Source: Orientallactaga sibirica
Taxonomy: Eukaryota > Chordata > Mammalia > Rodentia > Dipodidae
Length of the DNA: 64,000 bases
NCBI GenBank assembly: GCA_036365145.1
Contig: JAEOAD010000029.1
Span: 25,537,001-25,601,000 of the forward strand
Reading direction: 5' to 3'
The translations under genes were made by a program, and so were the position numbers. The notes beneath the pieces are model-generated. The model worked only from the letters and a program-made list of their open reading frames with translations, did not search any database and had not been told where the DNA came from. Shown one piece after another: positions 34,023 through 46,620 of this stretch. Each line of letters starts with the position of its first letter. Within the stretch, counting starts at the first letter, position 1.

Positions 34023-34759
34023 AAATGTTGCAGTCTTGTTAATTCAGTCCTCTTCATCTTGGAGATTCTTTCAGAGAGTTGACTCAGATGCTTGAAATGC
34101 ACTTTGAATCACAAGCAAACAGGGATCCTCACTAAAGCTCTATAGGAAAATGTCATACATTGCATATTATTAAAATATTCAACTCTTCATTTTCTTCTAA
34201 ATGAGTTTTTGTCCCTCTTGATTATATTCTTCTTTGACATAAGAAAATGAAGATTGTGTAGCATGCAGAAGTGCTTGGACTTGGACCTACAGAGAAACTG
34301 ACAGTGTTTCTTTGAGATTAATTGAGTGTAGCCATGTGTGAAGTAGACCTATCATGTTAAAAGGGTTTGCTGTTTTTTTAAAGTGTCTTATGAAAATAAG
34401 GGCATTTCAGCAATGTAGACATTTAAGATAGTAGAAAACTGTTATTTTCATTTGTCTGGTTTGCTTTCTGTATAAGTTCATTTCTATATAAGTTCATCAA
34501 CAGTGCCTTGATTGGATACCATGAAATGGCCATCACCTCACTTCCCTCTCAACTTTCAGTCCCCCTTCTTTGGATATGGATTATTCAAACACAGCACTCA
34601 AAGTTGGGTGAGGTAGAAATGTGACTCTATTCTGCATAGATTATGTGTAAATTGACCCAATGGAAGCATAGAACACTAGTCAAGGATTATTTTTATTGAA
34701 TCCATAGGAGTAGATGTTGTTAACTCTAGTTACTGAAAAGTATATTTTGGACAATGAGG
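34023..34759. other. Unclassified sequence
   Basis: No frame or repeat recognised. Confidence 0.5.
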
Positions 34760-34881
34760 AAAGTTGTTTGGCATAGTTATGCAGACCTATAATTCCAATA
34801 TCAGGGAAACTGAAACAGGAAGACTGCAAGTTTCCAGTCAGAGTTAGCTATATAGTAAGATACTGTCTTAAAAACAATGAG
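34760..34881 (+). mobile_element. Degenerate B1-like SINE
   Basis: 'ggcatagttatgcagaccta', 'gaaacaggaagactgcaagt' and 'gatactgtcttaaaaac' keep the B1 order but are highly diverged. Confidence 0.55.
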
Positions 34882-35310
34882 GCTGGACAGATGGCTCAGA
34901 GGTTAAGAGCACTTTCTGCACAAGTATGAGGACCTGAGGAAACTTGACAAGCATCCAAAATTTTATTCCCTGGGGCCCACATAAACAACCATGTGAATTT
35001 GCAACCCAATTCACATAGAGAAGTAAAGATCTATCTGAAAATTGCTTAAAAAAAAAAAAGCTCCAGGATCAGTAAGTGGCTCAACAAAGAACTTCAGAAG
35101 AACAATGGAGCAGGCATGTTATGTTCTGCTCCAGTTTCCACAAGCAAGCACTCTGTTGCAAGCCAGCATATGGAGCACAAGCAGATTCTCATGCATACAC
35201 CACACACCCACACCCACCCACCCCCCCACACATATACACACACACACACGCACAGACATACCACATACACACATGCATAACAAAAAACATACAAACAAAA
35301 GAAATTTTAA
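34882..35310 (+). mobile_element. B2/B3-type SINE with CA-rich tail
   Basis: Head 'ggctggacagatggctcaga', then 'gttaagagcact' and 'acaagtatgaggacctgag', as in the common rodent B2/B3 head. A second segment after A12 near 35048 ends in a CA/CCCA-rich tract (35185-35275). The short frames at 35042-35340 on both strands come from this low-complexity tract. Confidence 0.65.
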
Positions 35311-35429
35311 AAGTAAAGAAGAATTAAGAAAATAAGTCAAAGCATAGAGGAGAGGTGAGAAGATTACTCTGTCCTATGTTATTTTTGAGCATTGAGACTA
35401 AGCCATGACTATTGGTCTTCTCCACATAT

Positions 35430-36165
35430 AAAAGTAGTCAATACCAGTGAGGAAGGTTGCTTTCTACAATACTAACACACCAGGCAAGATGGTACCTTCT
35501 GGTGGTATGACTGTCATGGGGTAACCAACCACTCTGACTAAAAATGAGGGTTACTCCATAAGAATAAACTCATGCCTGGTATTGAAAACATGGTCAAAAG
35601 CCCATGGCTGGGGATACCAGAGACATTAGGTATAATCTGCTCTTCGTGTTTTGATGACTATTTATCTTTATAACCACAATTTAGTTTTATACTCACCTCT
35701 ATTCCCAAAAGCATGATGATTTTGCTTGTTTCCCTTTCTTTCTCTTTCTTTCTTTCTTTCTTTTTCCTGGCACTGTGAGTTGGTTAACAAGGAGACTTAT
35801 GGCAGGTCAAAGTGCTGAAAAGTGACAGATGAGTGCTTAGGCCTATGTGGATAAATGCATAATCCACATTAGGGTCCAGGGAGCATTGCAGAAGATGGGG
35901 TGAAAAAAATGTAAGAACTAGAGGATAAGGAAAAGTGCTATCAAACACTGTCACCTGCACAAGATTTGCACATGACATGACAGGGCCAGGCAATGTTCTA
36001 TAATGAACAAAGGAGGGGATTTGAGAAGCTAATGACAGCTAATTGTTCTTGGTTCTTCTATGGTGTAACCACTGATAGTGGTGGGAAGAAGGTGGAGTAC
36101 AGTGGGACTGAGAGGGGGTAAGGGGAATAATGTGTGGTACTTATGATCAAAATGCAAAATGTATG
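35430..36165 (+). mobile_element. L1 3'UTR remnant (Lx-like)
   Basis: 'tcatggggtaaccaaccact', 'actcatgcctggtattgaaa', 'agtgacagatgagtgctta', 'ggtccagggagcattgcaga', 'ctgcacaagatttgcaca' and 'gatagtggtgggaagaaggt' follow the Lx 3'UTR order as I remember it. ORF2 is absent. A CTTT tract lies at about 35733-35766. Confidence 0.75.
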
Positions 36166-37540
36166 TAAGAGAAAGCCAAAAACCTAGACAATTATACAAG
36201 TAGCATATATATATATATTCTGTTTGGCTTGCATTGTTTTATAATGAATTACAATAAATTTCTGCCAATGACTCCTCTATGTTATCTATTCAATATTTCT
36301 TACACCAGACTCCAAACTTTTCTACATTTTTTATATCAATATACTGCTCTTGTTTGTTTCAATGATATTTTCCTATACTTCATTGTATCTTGCTTTCTCA
36401 CATTTCATGCCATCCTTATTGGGACAAAGTTGACTCAGCATTCCGTCTGGTTCTGTGAGTGATCTTTCAGCTCATAGAGAGTTTGGCTGATACCCATGTT
36501 GAAAGCAGACCTGTGCTCCAGTAGCCTAAAGGAATTCAGATGTCTAGAGCTTTGTTAACACCCAAAACAACTTTCCTGTCTGTTTTTTTTTTTTTTCTGT
36601 CTTGATGAAGGAAGGACATTTCGAGAAGCAAAATACCTGAATTCAAATTTTGTTTTGTCCCTGATCCATGGCAGGTACACACTTTGGCGGTCCACTGCCC
36701 ACCTAATGGGTAACTGTTTTCAGAGACATTAGTCATTCTTTGCTTAGTTTGCCATGACAGAACACCTCAGTTCTTCCAGCAGCATCATTTCCTAATGTGT
36801 CTCAGCAACTTCCAAGTAAACATGTTCAAGTACTCTACTGACCTACCCTCTCTATTTGCCATCTACATCTCTTTTTCTTCTCCTCTTCTAGCCAGCAGCA
36901 TGACAAAGTAACCCCCTTCCCTGTACTTCCTTGTAACCTTGTGTTCTATGCCCATGGCAACTCTTGATGTCTTTTTCTAATAACATTCCATTAACAAGAT
37001 ATTTAATATATAATGCGCTGCATATATCATATGGGGTAGGTATCTTTCACTAATTTGAAGAAATTTCAGGAAAGCCTCCCCTGATTAATAAATTTGTTTT
37101 TAATTTGGTAAGTAAAACCACTATGTGGATATATATCAAAGTTCATAATTTTGTTCATATTATACCTAGAAATCCCATTCGAAAACCATATATATGCCGC
37201 ACAAAGGAATCTACCCATAATTATCATTTTCTTTTACTGTGCTGATATGTTATTTAAATTTCATATTTGATGTATGCTTTGAGCTGTAGTCTTGTTAACA
37301 CAAGATTAGTTGTGGTTTGTCTCACCTACAAATTGTTATCACTTCCAGCACATTGTTTCTTTATGAAATTGTATCCTCATACCCTTTCCAGAGAAATCTA
37401 TTAAATACAACTTTCATCAGTATAACAATTGACTTTCTCAAGTATCTTCAATGATTTCCTTATCTACAAAACAAAGGATGTTGAAGATATTATATTAACT
37501 TCTCTAACATATTATTTTTTTCTAAAACATCAAATATAGT
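36166..37540. other. Unclassified sequence
   Basis: AT-rich with a short (TA)n near 36206. The 77-codon plus frame at 36229-36462 is hydrophobic and domain-less. No gene seen. Confidence 0.5.
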
Positions 37541-37547
37541 AATTAAA

Positions 37548-37852
37548 GGCTGGAGAAAAGCACTGGTCACACAAGTATGAGGTCCTGAATTCTGATCCAC
37601 AGCACCCACATATATGTGGGGAAGGTATAGCAATCTGCCAAGAATCCCAGCACTTGGGAGGCAGGAAGAGAGGATTCCTGGAACAGCTGGCTTAGATAGA
37701 CTATAAAAATCAGTGAGCTCTGGGTTCAAGGTACAAATCCTCTCTCAATAAATATGGTGGAAAGCAATGGAGGAAGACACCCAACTTCAGCCCCTGACCT
37801 CTGCATACTAATGCACATATACACATATTCAATCACAAATATATGCATGCCC
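37548..37852 (+). mobile_element. B3 SINE
   Basis: 'aagtatgaggtcctgaattc', 'tgatccacagcacccacata', 'aatcccagcacttgggaggc', 'cagtgagctctgggttcaag', 'gaagacacccaacttcagcc' and 'cctgacctctgcatac', then a tail of old CA-rich sequence. Confidence 0.88.
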
Positions 37853-37854
37853 AC

Positions 37855-38355
37855 ACATGTTGGGCATGGTTAAAGGCCCCTGGGCTACTGCAGGCAAGCC
37901 TGAGCTGTCAGACATGGATAAGGGCCCCAGACCCTGAGGTTGCAGTGAGCCCTGACCTTATAATCTCAAGACCGGCAGGAGTGAAGCCATTCCCCTCCCC
38001 TGAGGTTGCAGCAAGCAACCAGCAGGAGTGAGGCTGTTCTCTCCCCCCACCCCCCCAGCCTGGGAGCACCTGGACATCCTGATAAGACTTGGGTCTTGCT
38101 TTCCTCTTAGGCTTGTGACCCTTGTCTGCTTGCCCAAGAATGTCCTTATATGGCCTTTATACAGCCTACTCCCCTATAACTAATGACCTATACCTTTTCC
38201 CACTACTACCTAGACCATGTGATCCTCTCCTCACTCACCTGTGATGTCACTACATGATAATTAGACATCAGCAGGACCTTTGAACTAATCAATCCCCTTA
38301 TGACCCATACCTACCCCTACCTACCCATACCTCTTCCTGCTCTTTCACAAATAGA
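37855..38355 (+). mobile_element. LTR-like GC-richer block (candidate)
   Basis: Distinctly GC-richer than the flanks. It contains an imperfect internal repeat: 'cctgaggttgcag' at about 37935 and about 38000, each followed by 'gcaggagtga'. Composition and repeat structure suggest a retroviral LTR, but no termini, TSD or known family were identified. Confidence 0.4.
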
Positions 38356-38610
38356 CAGAGGATAGAATCCATCATGGTGGAGAAGGCATGACAGCAGGAG
38401 TGTGAGGTGGCCAATCCCATTGAGTCTGAAGTCAGAAAGCAAAATTGGAACAGGAAGTGGAGCTGAGCTTTAAAAATTTAAGCCTGCCCCTAAGGTCTAC
38501 CTCCTTCCCTTAGTCTGCATCTCCTAAAGATTCCATAGCCTTCCAAAATAGCACCATCAACTGGGCACCAAGTGTTACACACATGAGCCAGTACTCACAT
38601 TCAATGTGCA
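38356..38610 (+). mobile_element. Rodent interspersed repeat fragment
   Basis: 'atcatggtggagaaggcatg', 'acagcaggagtgtgagg', 'ttccatagccttccaaaata' and 'gcaccatcaactgggcacca' match the repeat at 32.4 kb. Confidence 0.6.
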
Positions 38611-38699
38611 ACAGACATTACAGAATAGCAGTATTTTATTTGCTTTTCGATTCCCAAGCTGAAAAATGGCATAGCATCCCCCATCATCAATTTCCTTCT

Positions 38700-39520
38700 G
38701 ATGGTGTGGGTAGAGTTAGGGTAACTGGACCCCTGAAGGTGAAAAGAGCAGGAAAGTTTGCACTTGCTAGAAATTCAAGATGATCTGACTTCTTACCTCT
38801 CTTGCCTAGTTCCATAGAACTGTCTGTCCACAGTCAAGAACCCTCTTGGGAGGGAGGTCTTTCATAGGATTTAAACATTGTGGTTGGTTAAATTCAGCCT
38901 CAGGAACTTGGTGCCAGAGCTAATCTCTTCCTGATATCCCCTAGCCCTAACCAACTAGCTGGCCCTCTGGTTCACCTGGGCCAAAAGTCAGCCCACTGCC
39001 CTAAGGTTATGAATACCTTTGCAAGGGGAGGGCAGTGGGTCTCTCTCTCTCTCTCTGATTACATGAGAAGTTCTACCTGTGGGTGAGTTTTTCCCTTGGC
39101 TGGGACTGGGTTGGCTCAGCCCAGGCTCAGGCCCAGGCTTAGCCAGGAGGACTGCCTATCCCTTACTCTCCACATAAGTTCTTTATCTCCTCTACCTCCC
39201 CACATGGCAGCAGTTCCTTGAACTTTCTTTTCTTTTCTTTTTACCATGTTTTTTCCCCCTAGGTCCATATATGGTCACATGGACTCCTGAGCTACCCGTG
39301 GCCCACATAGGCTTTTGGGCTGCACATGGAGACTCCTCATTTTATCTCTCCATACCTCCCAGCCTTCCTCTTTCCACACTCACTTGTAAAGTCTGAATAA
39401 AATGTGATATTTTAAAAATCATCTCTTGAATCTGGAATTGCCAAGTCTTTGGTTAGTTTGCAGATATGAACTCAGGGCTTGTGGTTCCAGGAAGCATCCC
39501 TGAACCCCAATTTCCCCATT
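38700..39520 (+). mobile_element. Candidate solo LTR (endogenous retrovirus)
   Basis: GC-richer block with a pyrimidine-rich middle, 'gcccaggctcaggcccaggc' direct repeats and 'aataaa' at about 39398 followed about 70 bp later by 'tgaactcagggcttgtgg', arranged like the R and U5 part of an LTR. No internal retroviral sequence is adjacent. Family unknown and ends uncertain. Confidence 0.4.
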
Positions 39521-41089
39521 ATACACCAACACTCAAAGATCCAGCTAAAGAGGTGTATCTATCACTTTGTGAAGGCTTTTATTCTTGAACCAAAAAACAT
39601 TCCGGGATCTGTGATCCCTCAGGTCTTGCTGGAACACTATGTCTTTAATTCATCACACTACATATCATATTGTAGGGTTCTTCTCAATTGTCTGTCTTTG
39701 ACAAAAGACTTGAAAGCAGGAAATATGTCTTTTCTCTGTAATTGTCTGAAATATCATATTCCCTGATATTAGGTATCTGTTGAATAAAACCAGAAAAGGG
39801 GTAAAGCCATTGTATTTTATTTACTGCCTGGTAGTAAATAGAAAGTAAAATATAGAGCAGATCATCCTGAAATGTTGTGGGCAAAAAAATAAATAAATAA
39901 AAATAAATCAATAACTTGACACAGGTCTCCTTGACCAATGTCCAGAGAAGGTTTAAGTAAAATAAGACAAAGAACAGATGATTATGGTAAGGCTAATGAG
40001 TATATATGTGACAAATATTCCTGGAGACAAAAATAAAAGTACATGAATATGAAGGCAGATATCTAAGAAATTAAAGTGTGTGCAATGCCACATTTTTAGC
40101 AAAATTTTTAGTGCTGCAACAATATTCAAAACAGCAGCCACAGATGTGGAAGGCTATGTATTTGTAAACACAGAGGACTAAGAAGAATCTAAACTGTACA
40201 ATCAATGGAGACAAATGTGAATCAGTCAATCATATGTAGTGTGTGTTCTTTGCTTTATGGAAAACTTGAGTAAGGTGATATAACATCAGCCCAGCACAAT
40301 GAACTCTATCATATTAAGTAGAGGCGGTGGTGAATCACATTGATCAAGTCAGTGGAGTCTCTGAGAATTCTTAAGATGTAGAGCACAGGAGAGCTCATAA
40401 GAACTCAAAGGAACTTAGCAAGAAAAACATAACAGCAGATAAGTCAATTCAGCATGTCAACAAGGTCAGTGGCTTTCAAACAAACGAGAGCCAAAGCAAA
40501 AGCTGACAGAGTTAATCTGTGCCTTGAATCTGGAGATTAGAGAGCCCTGAAGTTGGGGCTGCTGGACTAAGTTGCTAATTTTAGTTCAACAATAATTTAA
40601 TATGTCCTTTGGACAAGTCTGTGGTTTTCTTTGCTCCTCTATCTCTTGATATATAAAACAAAAATGATTGACTAGACAATTGAAAGATAACTACATGATA
40701 GTTTTGCTTGATCTACTTTTTCTCAGATTCATGAAGCCATAATTACCTCCATCCCTATACAAGACACACCTCACTGTGATTATAGCACATTGTAAATGCT
40801 GAATGGATGTTTGTCAAGTAGAGAATAGGACAACTATTTTTGTTTCATTTTCTATTTTAAAGTTAGTAGACAATAGGTTAAAAATTCACCTGATCCTCTT
40901 TTGAATGTGATTTGAAAACAAATGAAAGATCACTTCCTCAAGCCAAGAATTTACAGAAGTTGATATTTGAATACCTGAAGTGAGATATTTGAGATGGAAA
41001 TTTCTGGAACCAATCTCCTCATAAAAAACTTAATAGTGTTTTAGAATTAAATTTAATTGAGATTAATATGTACACATGTTTATGAAACA
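39521..41089. other. Unclassified AT-rich sequence
   Basis: Frames of 60-95 codons lack domains. A stretch near 40770-40820 ends 'gtaaatgctgaatggatgtt', reminiscent of a MIR 3' end, but it is too short to call. Confidence 0.45.
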
Positions 41090-41420
41090 CATTATATGTA
41101 GTAATCAGCTTCAGGCCACTGAGATAAACTTCCAACTCAGGCACCGTTATGGAGGAAGGGATATTTATTGGAGCTTCCAGATCCAGGGGAAGTTCTATAA
41201 TGGCAGAAGAAGCTGGCCCACTTTCAAAGGACCAATCAGAGAGAGAAACAGCCACAAGCCACCACCATAAACAAGTACATTCTTTGAACTCCAGACACAC
41301 TTTAGGGCTGGACATTAGGATCCACAGGGATACCTCCTCCAGTCAAGTGGCTGCAGATCTAAATTGTAAACTTTAATAAAATCCTGAACGTATTGGGGCC
41401 ATACAGTCAAACTACCAAAG
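41090..41420 (+). mobile_element. Rodent interspersed repeat, family not named
   Basis: 'ccagtcaagtggctgcagat', 'ctaaattgtaaactttaata' and 'cgtattggggccatacagtc' recall the end of a common rodent repeat. The 98-codon minus and 75-codon plus frames lie inside it. Confidence 0.5.
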
Positions 41421-41573
41421 GATGAACTGTGGCATGTGTTTGAAATATGAAATAATCAGAAGAGGAGAATATGCAATTCCATCTCCTCAAATGTGCTGGG
41501 AACTTCCTTTCTAGATATTTTGAAATATAGCATGGATTTTTCTATACAACTATAACATGATATATGAACTAAA

Positions 41574-41787
41574 ATTTTTTAAAATTATTTTTTATCAGAG
41601 AGAGAGAGAAAGAGAAAGAGAGAAGGAGAGTGAGAATTGGAATCCCAGGGCCTCCAGCCACTGAAGTTGAACTCCAGTTGTATGCTCCATCTTGTGCATC
41701 TGGCTTACATGGGACCTGGAGATTCAAGTATGAGTCCTTAGGCTTCACAGGCAAGTGCCATAACTGCTAAGCCAACTCTCCAGCCTA
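41574..41787 (-). mobile_element. B2-type SINE (type A), antisense
   Basis: Minus-strand head 'ggctggagagttggcttagc', type A body and (GA)n at 41597-41635 representing the CT block. No clean TSD read. Confidence 0.88.
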
Positions 41788-41799
41788 AACCAGCTTTTT

Positions 41800-42140
41800 A
41801 TATTTGTGTTGACGTATAGCCTCATCTCATCCTCCTCCATTCCTTCCCAGGCTCTAGTGCTTTTCACTCCAAGTTCCTATCATATTGACTTTTAAGAGTC
41901 ATCAAAACGGTGACAACTTGTAGTGTTCATTATTCTGCGTCTGGCTCATTTTACTTTAACATATTTCCATCATCTATCCATGCTGCTGCAAATGTCAGGA
42001 TTTCACTCTTTGTATAGCTGAATGTCATATTCCCTCTCTCTCTCTCTCTCTCTCTCTCATATTTTCTTTGGCTATTCATTCATCAATAGGTACTTTGGTT
42101 GATTCTCAGATCATGTTTATGGTGTCAGCATACAAAAGCT
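41800..42140 (-). mobile_element. Ancient L1 3' region, antisense
   Basis: 'gtctggctcattttacttta', 'aaatgtcaggatttcactct', 'tgtatagctgaatgtcatat', 'ggctattcattcatcaatag' and 'ggttgattctcagatcatg' follow old L1 ORF2 end order on the minus strand. A (CT)n at 42033-42058 has expanded within it. Confidence 0.72.
42033..42058. repeat. (CT)n microsatellite
   Basis: About 13 perfect CT units inside the ancient L1. Confidence 0.9.
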
Positions 42141-43339
42141 GGTAATCAGATGCCACTCTGGCTTTTTATATGTGTACTTCTAAAGTTGCAAGAGGATACT
42201 TCATCTTGCAGGACACATCTATGTGAGCTCGAAAAATTTTTAGAAAAGGGAAACAAAAAACTGTCTTTCTTAGGCTTTGATTCTAAGCAGTATCTAAACC
42301 ACTTACTGAATAACCCAGTATTAGTTTTATTGAAAGCCTGAAAAATATTGTTCTTCCATGCAACTATTAATAAAAAGACATCCTGCATCCTTCTCTGCTA
42401 TTGCTCTGTAATCCACTCAGCTCAGCCATGACAAGTACTTTGTTGAGATGCGTCCCAATCTTAGCTCAACCTCACATGTACTTTTCTAAAGTTTAAATGC
42501 TATTGCAAATTTATTATATGTTCTAGGCAATGTCAATAGCACCTAATACTTAAAAGCTACTCAGTAAAAGATAACTTTAATTATGAAAAAAAAAATAAAT
42601 TTCAAAATACTCTACAAAAGGAAGTGGACTTGTACAGACTAAGGAGTACACTACATGCTGTAAATGTTCCTTTTACTTACCCACATATGGTCAGTATTTG
42701 CATATGTGATTTTATTATAAATATGCAAATGTATTTTTGTTGTAAAAAATTATATTGATGTTTTATTATGCCAATATATTATGACAAGGAAAGTTATATT
42801 TACCACAATTCACCAGAATACACATCTTTATTACCAGACACATGGTAAAGTCCATTATGAATTCTTCTCAAGATGATGTAAATCACTTCTGACCCATCCA
42901 TCTCCCCATTTCTATAAAGAAGGTGTCCCTTCTTGGGCAGGCAAGAAGGGGAACCTCACTCTTTTTCTAATTCATCCTATATGCAGCTACCAAGTGGATT
43001 TTCTCAAACATAATTCACATCATGGGTCTTTCCTGCTTAAAATCTTTATCTGCTCTTGAGAGTTGATAGAATAAATTTAAACATAATTCTCGGAATTGTA
43101 AATGCTTAAAGAAAACTATTCCAGGATCTATTAATTTTACTACTTGTTTGATGCCAAAATTTGTAGATGTATCCCCTTGTGTGGTCTCTAAAGGAAAGTT
43201 TCAAAGATCAGAAGACCTCCTACCTCCTCTATGTACACTGTATTAGAGCATCTCCATATTTATTAAATCTCCTTGTTGCTGTAGGGAAGCCACACAAATC
43301 ACATTACTCTTTACAGGTATGATAGATAAATATGTTGGT
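42141..43339. other. Unclassified AT-rich sequence
   Basis: Overlapping 80-codon frames on both strands (42099-42388) carry no recognised domain. No repeat recognised. Confidence 0.5.
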
Positions 43340-43354
43340 CCCCACAGAACTTCT

Positions 43355-43636
43355 TTTTTTTTAATTTTATTTTTTATTTATTTTTGGAGAGAGACACAGA
43401 GAGAGAGACAGACAGAGAGGGAGACAGATAGAGATGGACGCGCCAGCAGTCTCTCAGCTGCTGTGAACAAAATCCAGATGTTTGCACCCCCTTGTGGGCA
43501 AGTGCGGCATTGTGCCCTTGCGTCACTTTGCATCTGGCTAAACGTGGGACCTGGAGATTGGAACCACTGGAGATTGGAACCAGCATTCTTAGGCTTAGCA
43601 GGCAGGTGCCTTACCCACTAAGCCATCTCTCCAGCC
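43355..43636 (-). mobile_element. B2-type SINE (type B), antisense, 15-bp TSD
   Basis: Near-identical to the antisense type B copy at 6.8-7.0 kb, so both belong to a young subfamily. Perfect TSD 'ccccacagaacttct' at 43340-43354 and 43637-43651. The 100-codon plus frame (43319-43621) is an antisense shadow of the SINE. Confidence 0.96.
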
Positions 43637-43651
43637 CCCCACAGAACTTCT

Positions 43652-45400
43652 ATACCTCATGTTCACTTCAATTTAGATATTTCTCCAGAAAATTTTTCCT
43701 ATTATAATCCATATTCTTCAAGTCTGACTCTAAAGCAGGTGTTCCCACAATCCCAATATCTTCTCACAAAGAGAAGCAATTTCTCTACTATCATTAGTTG
43801 ATGAACATAGCACTCCATTTTGCACATTAGTAAGATATCCCTATGATGCATATTATTTTCTGTTTATATCAATACTTTATAAATGTTATTTCATGCAATG
43901 GTGTTCTCAAAAATAGGCAATAGTTAGCAGGGGAAAGGCATTTAAAATAATAAAACCATTTTGTGCTACACATGAAAGGGATAATAATTACATTAGATCA
44001 TCTGATGATTCAGAGAAATTTTGATTTGTAAATTTTTAAGGATAAATGAGGTGCATAAGAAGCACTTTGCCACCTGTGACATCTTTCCAGCCCCATTGTT
44101 TACTTTCTTAACAAACCATTTCATTTAAGCATATAACTATTCTTTCTTCTTATGAGTGTTGAACCTGTGTGTACCTAACAAAATATAAAGCTAATTCCTT
44201 CACATGCAAGAGTGATCAAATTCTGGACCATTGAACAGTATTATGTGAAATTAATGTTCAACAGAGATGCTCTATCCAACTTCATTATCAATTCAGTTTT
44301 CATTTTAGACATTGCTCACAGATTAAAATTTGTATGGAACCAGGTAGTTATTTTTTTTATAAAAAAATGGTCAAATTAGCACCTTCTAGTTGTCAGATTT
44401 TCATGGATGTATAATAAGCATATAAGGGACTTGATTTACATTAGATGGACATTTTAATTAGTGGTAATTTTCTTGCTCTAGGAGGAGATCTATAGAATAC
44501 TTGCATTCACAACTTATCAGTTAAATCTTGTCATTGTAAGTACTTAATGAAACAGTTTTGAAATTAGTGAAACCCTTAAATGTACTTATTTTAAATCTTA
44601 TGAATAGCATTTGGCCCATAATTATAAATATCAGTTGTCACTGCAAAAGCATATGGTTCCCATTTATAATATTAATTCTATCAGAGAATTGAGGTATAAA
44701 GTGAATGATATACCAATAATGCTTATACTAATAGAATATACTAACTACTAAGAATTTTAAAACTCTTTAAATTTTCTTAACCTAAAACACTAGAAAGGCA
44801 AATCATTAGTAGGATGGAAAGCACAGGGTTGGCTTATATTATTGGTTGAAGCAAATTAAATTGTTTTCATATACTTCCCAGTAGGAATAAAATTCATTAT
44901 TACATCATATTTGCTACCTTTGTTTTATCAAAACATTTATGACTATTTCAAAGATCAAACACATATGATAGAAAAAGGTAGTGAGGTGCAAAGGCAGAGA
45001 AGGGCTTTGGGATTTTATTATGTGTTCCAGGTTATGCTGGAGTAAGTGCTGTAGTGAGCAGAAGAGAATACTGTGGTTTTTACTTGGTGAAGCCATTCTT
45101 CTACCAACACAGAATAACAGGAATTACCACCTAGCCCAATTGACTATAAAATATTTATCAAACATCTGACAGTTCTAAAGAAACATAGGATAGGCACAAA
45201 GCCATAAATAACTTCCTACTCCAGGAAGAGATATGAGGCATTATTGCACATAATAATTAGTCAAAGATCCAACTAGTCTTGCCATAGAATTCCATTTACA
45301 TGAGATGCAAGGTGTTATGAGCAAGTTAGTTTAGAAAAATCACACAGTTATTACCTCATACATCCTCAGTATTTCACAAATTGAAATTTCTCTAATGTAT
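43652..45400. other. Unclassified AT-rich sequence
   Basis: No repeat or convincing frame. The phrase 'gtgacatctttccagcccca' near 44080 could be the last scrap of an antisense SINE head. Confidence 0.45.
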
Positions 45401-45725
45401 TGGGGTGATAACTCAGTAAAGTGCTTGCTTTGCAAACATGAGACTTGAATTTGATATGCAATGTCCATGTCAACACCACCATGGTGGCATGAGCATGTAA
45501 TCCCAGCACTGAGGAAGTGGAGACAAGTTAATTGGTAAGCTCCAGACCAGTGGTAGACACTGTCTCAAGGACTAGGTGGACAGTGTGTTTGAGGATATTA
45601 GCAAAGATTGTCCTCTGGATTCCATGTGCACATATACAAACATGTACGCACACCCACATGAGCATGTACACACACACACACACACACACAACACATACAC
45701 ACATGTAGAAACACACAAAAGAAAT
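45401..45725 (+). mobile_element. B3 SINE with CA tail
   Basis: 'ggggtgataactcagtaaag', 'gcttgctttgcaaacatgag', 'ggtggcatgagcatgtaatc', 'ccagcactgaggaagtggag', 'agacactgtctcaagg' and a CA-rich tail with (CA)n at 45668-45690. Confidence 0.85.
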
Positions 45726-46204
45726 AAGAGTGAGAACTGACCTGTATGCATCTTTTCAGCATCTCAAACCTGAGTCAAGGCAGCACTGAAAACAGTGTAA
45801 TATTGAAAGATCTAATCTCCAAATTTCACTGGCTTAAATAAATAGCAATTATTCCTTGCACCTGTGGTTTGATTTGAGTAATTCTATTGGACTTGATTGC
45901 ACTGTGCTGGGCTTGGTCCATGACACCTGTTTATTTCAAATTTGTTCCATATGTGTCTCATTCTTTAAAGACCTGGAAGACAACTAAACACATTCATCTC
46001 AAGGCAACAGCAAAGCCAGAGAGCAGGCCTAAACATGCCCTTACTTTCAAAGTCATTGCTTAAATCACTTTAACCAACTTATGGATGACTGGCCACAGAG
46101 ACAAACCCAAAGTCATAGGGTGAAAATTCCACTCTGGTGGGAATGATTTAAATATAACATGGTGGAGAATGTGGATATTATGAAAGTAAATGTTAAGGTT
46201 TGAA
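45726..46204. other. Unclassified sequence
   Basis: No frame or repeat recognised. Confidence 0.5.
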
Positions 46205-46620
46205 TCTGAAATGTGCCTCACAGGTTCATGTTTTAAATTCTCAGCATCTTGGTTATTTTTCTTGTTGCTGCAACAGGTATCTGAAAAAGGAAGGAACTTA
46301 TAAAAAGTAAAGAGTTATTTTGGCTTACAGGATGAAGGGATATAGTCCTCATAGTAGGGCAGGCATAGCAGCAGGATCATAGAGAACCTCGTGGCATTTA
46401 TCCAATCAGGAGTCAGATAGTGATGAATGTTGACTACTCAGCCAGATAGCTCCCTTTTATATAATATAGGTCCAGCCCTGGGGCTTGTGACACCCACAGT
46501 TAGGGAGGGTCCTCCAACCTCAACTAACCTAATCTAGAAAATCCTTCACAGTCATGACTAGGGATTTATTTCGCTCCTGATTCTCAATGAGAGATTAACC
46601 AACACACTTAGTCCCTGGCT
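46205..46620 (+). mobile_element. Rodent interspersed repeat, family not named
   Basis: 'tattttggcttacaggatga', 'catagcagcaggatcataga', 'cctcaactaacctaatctag' and 'aaaatccttcacagtcatga' match a common rodent repeat. Related to copies at 32.4 and 61.1 kb. Confidence 0.62.

Noticed and set aside
35094..35340. Cysteine/valine-rich minus frames
   Set aside because: Translation of a CA/CCCA-rich simple repeat in a SINE tail.
43319..43621. 100-codon plus frame
   Set aside because: It is entirely within an antisense type B SINE and includes its GA tract.
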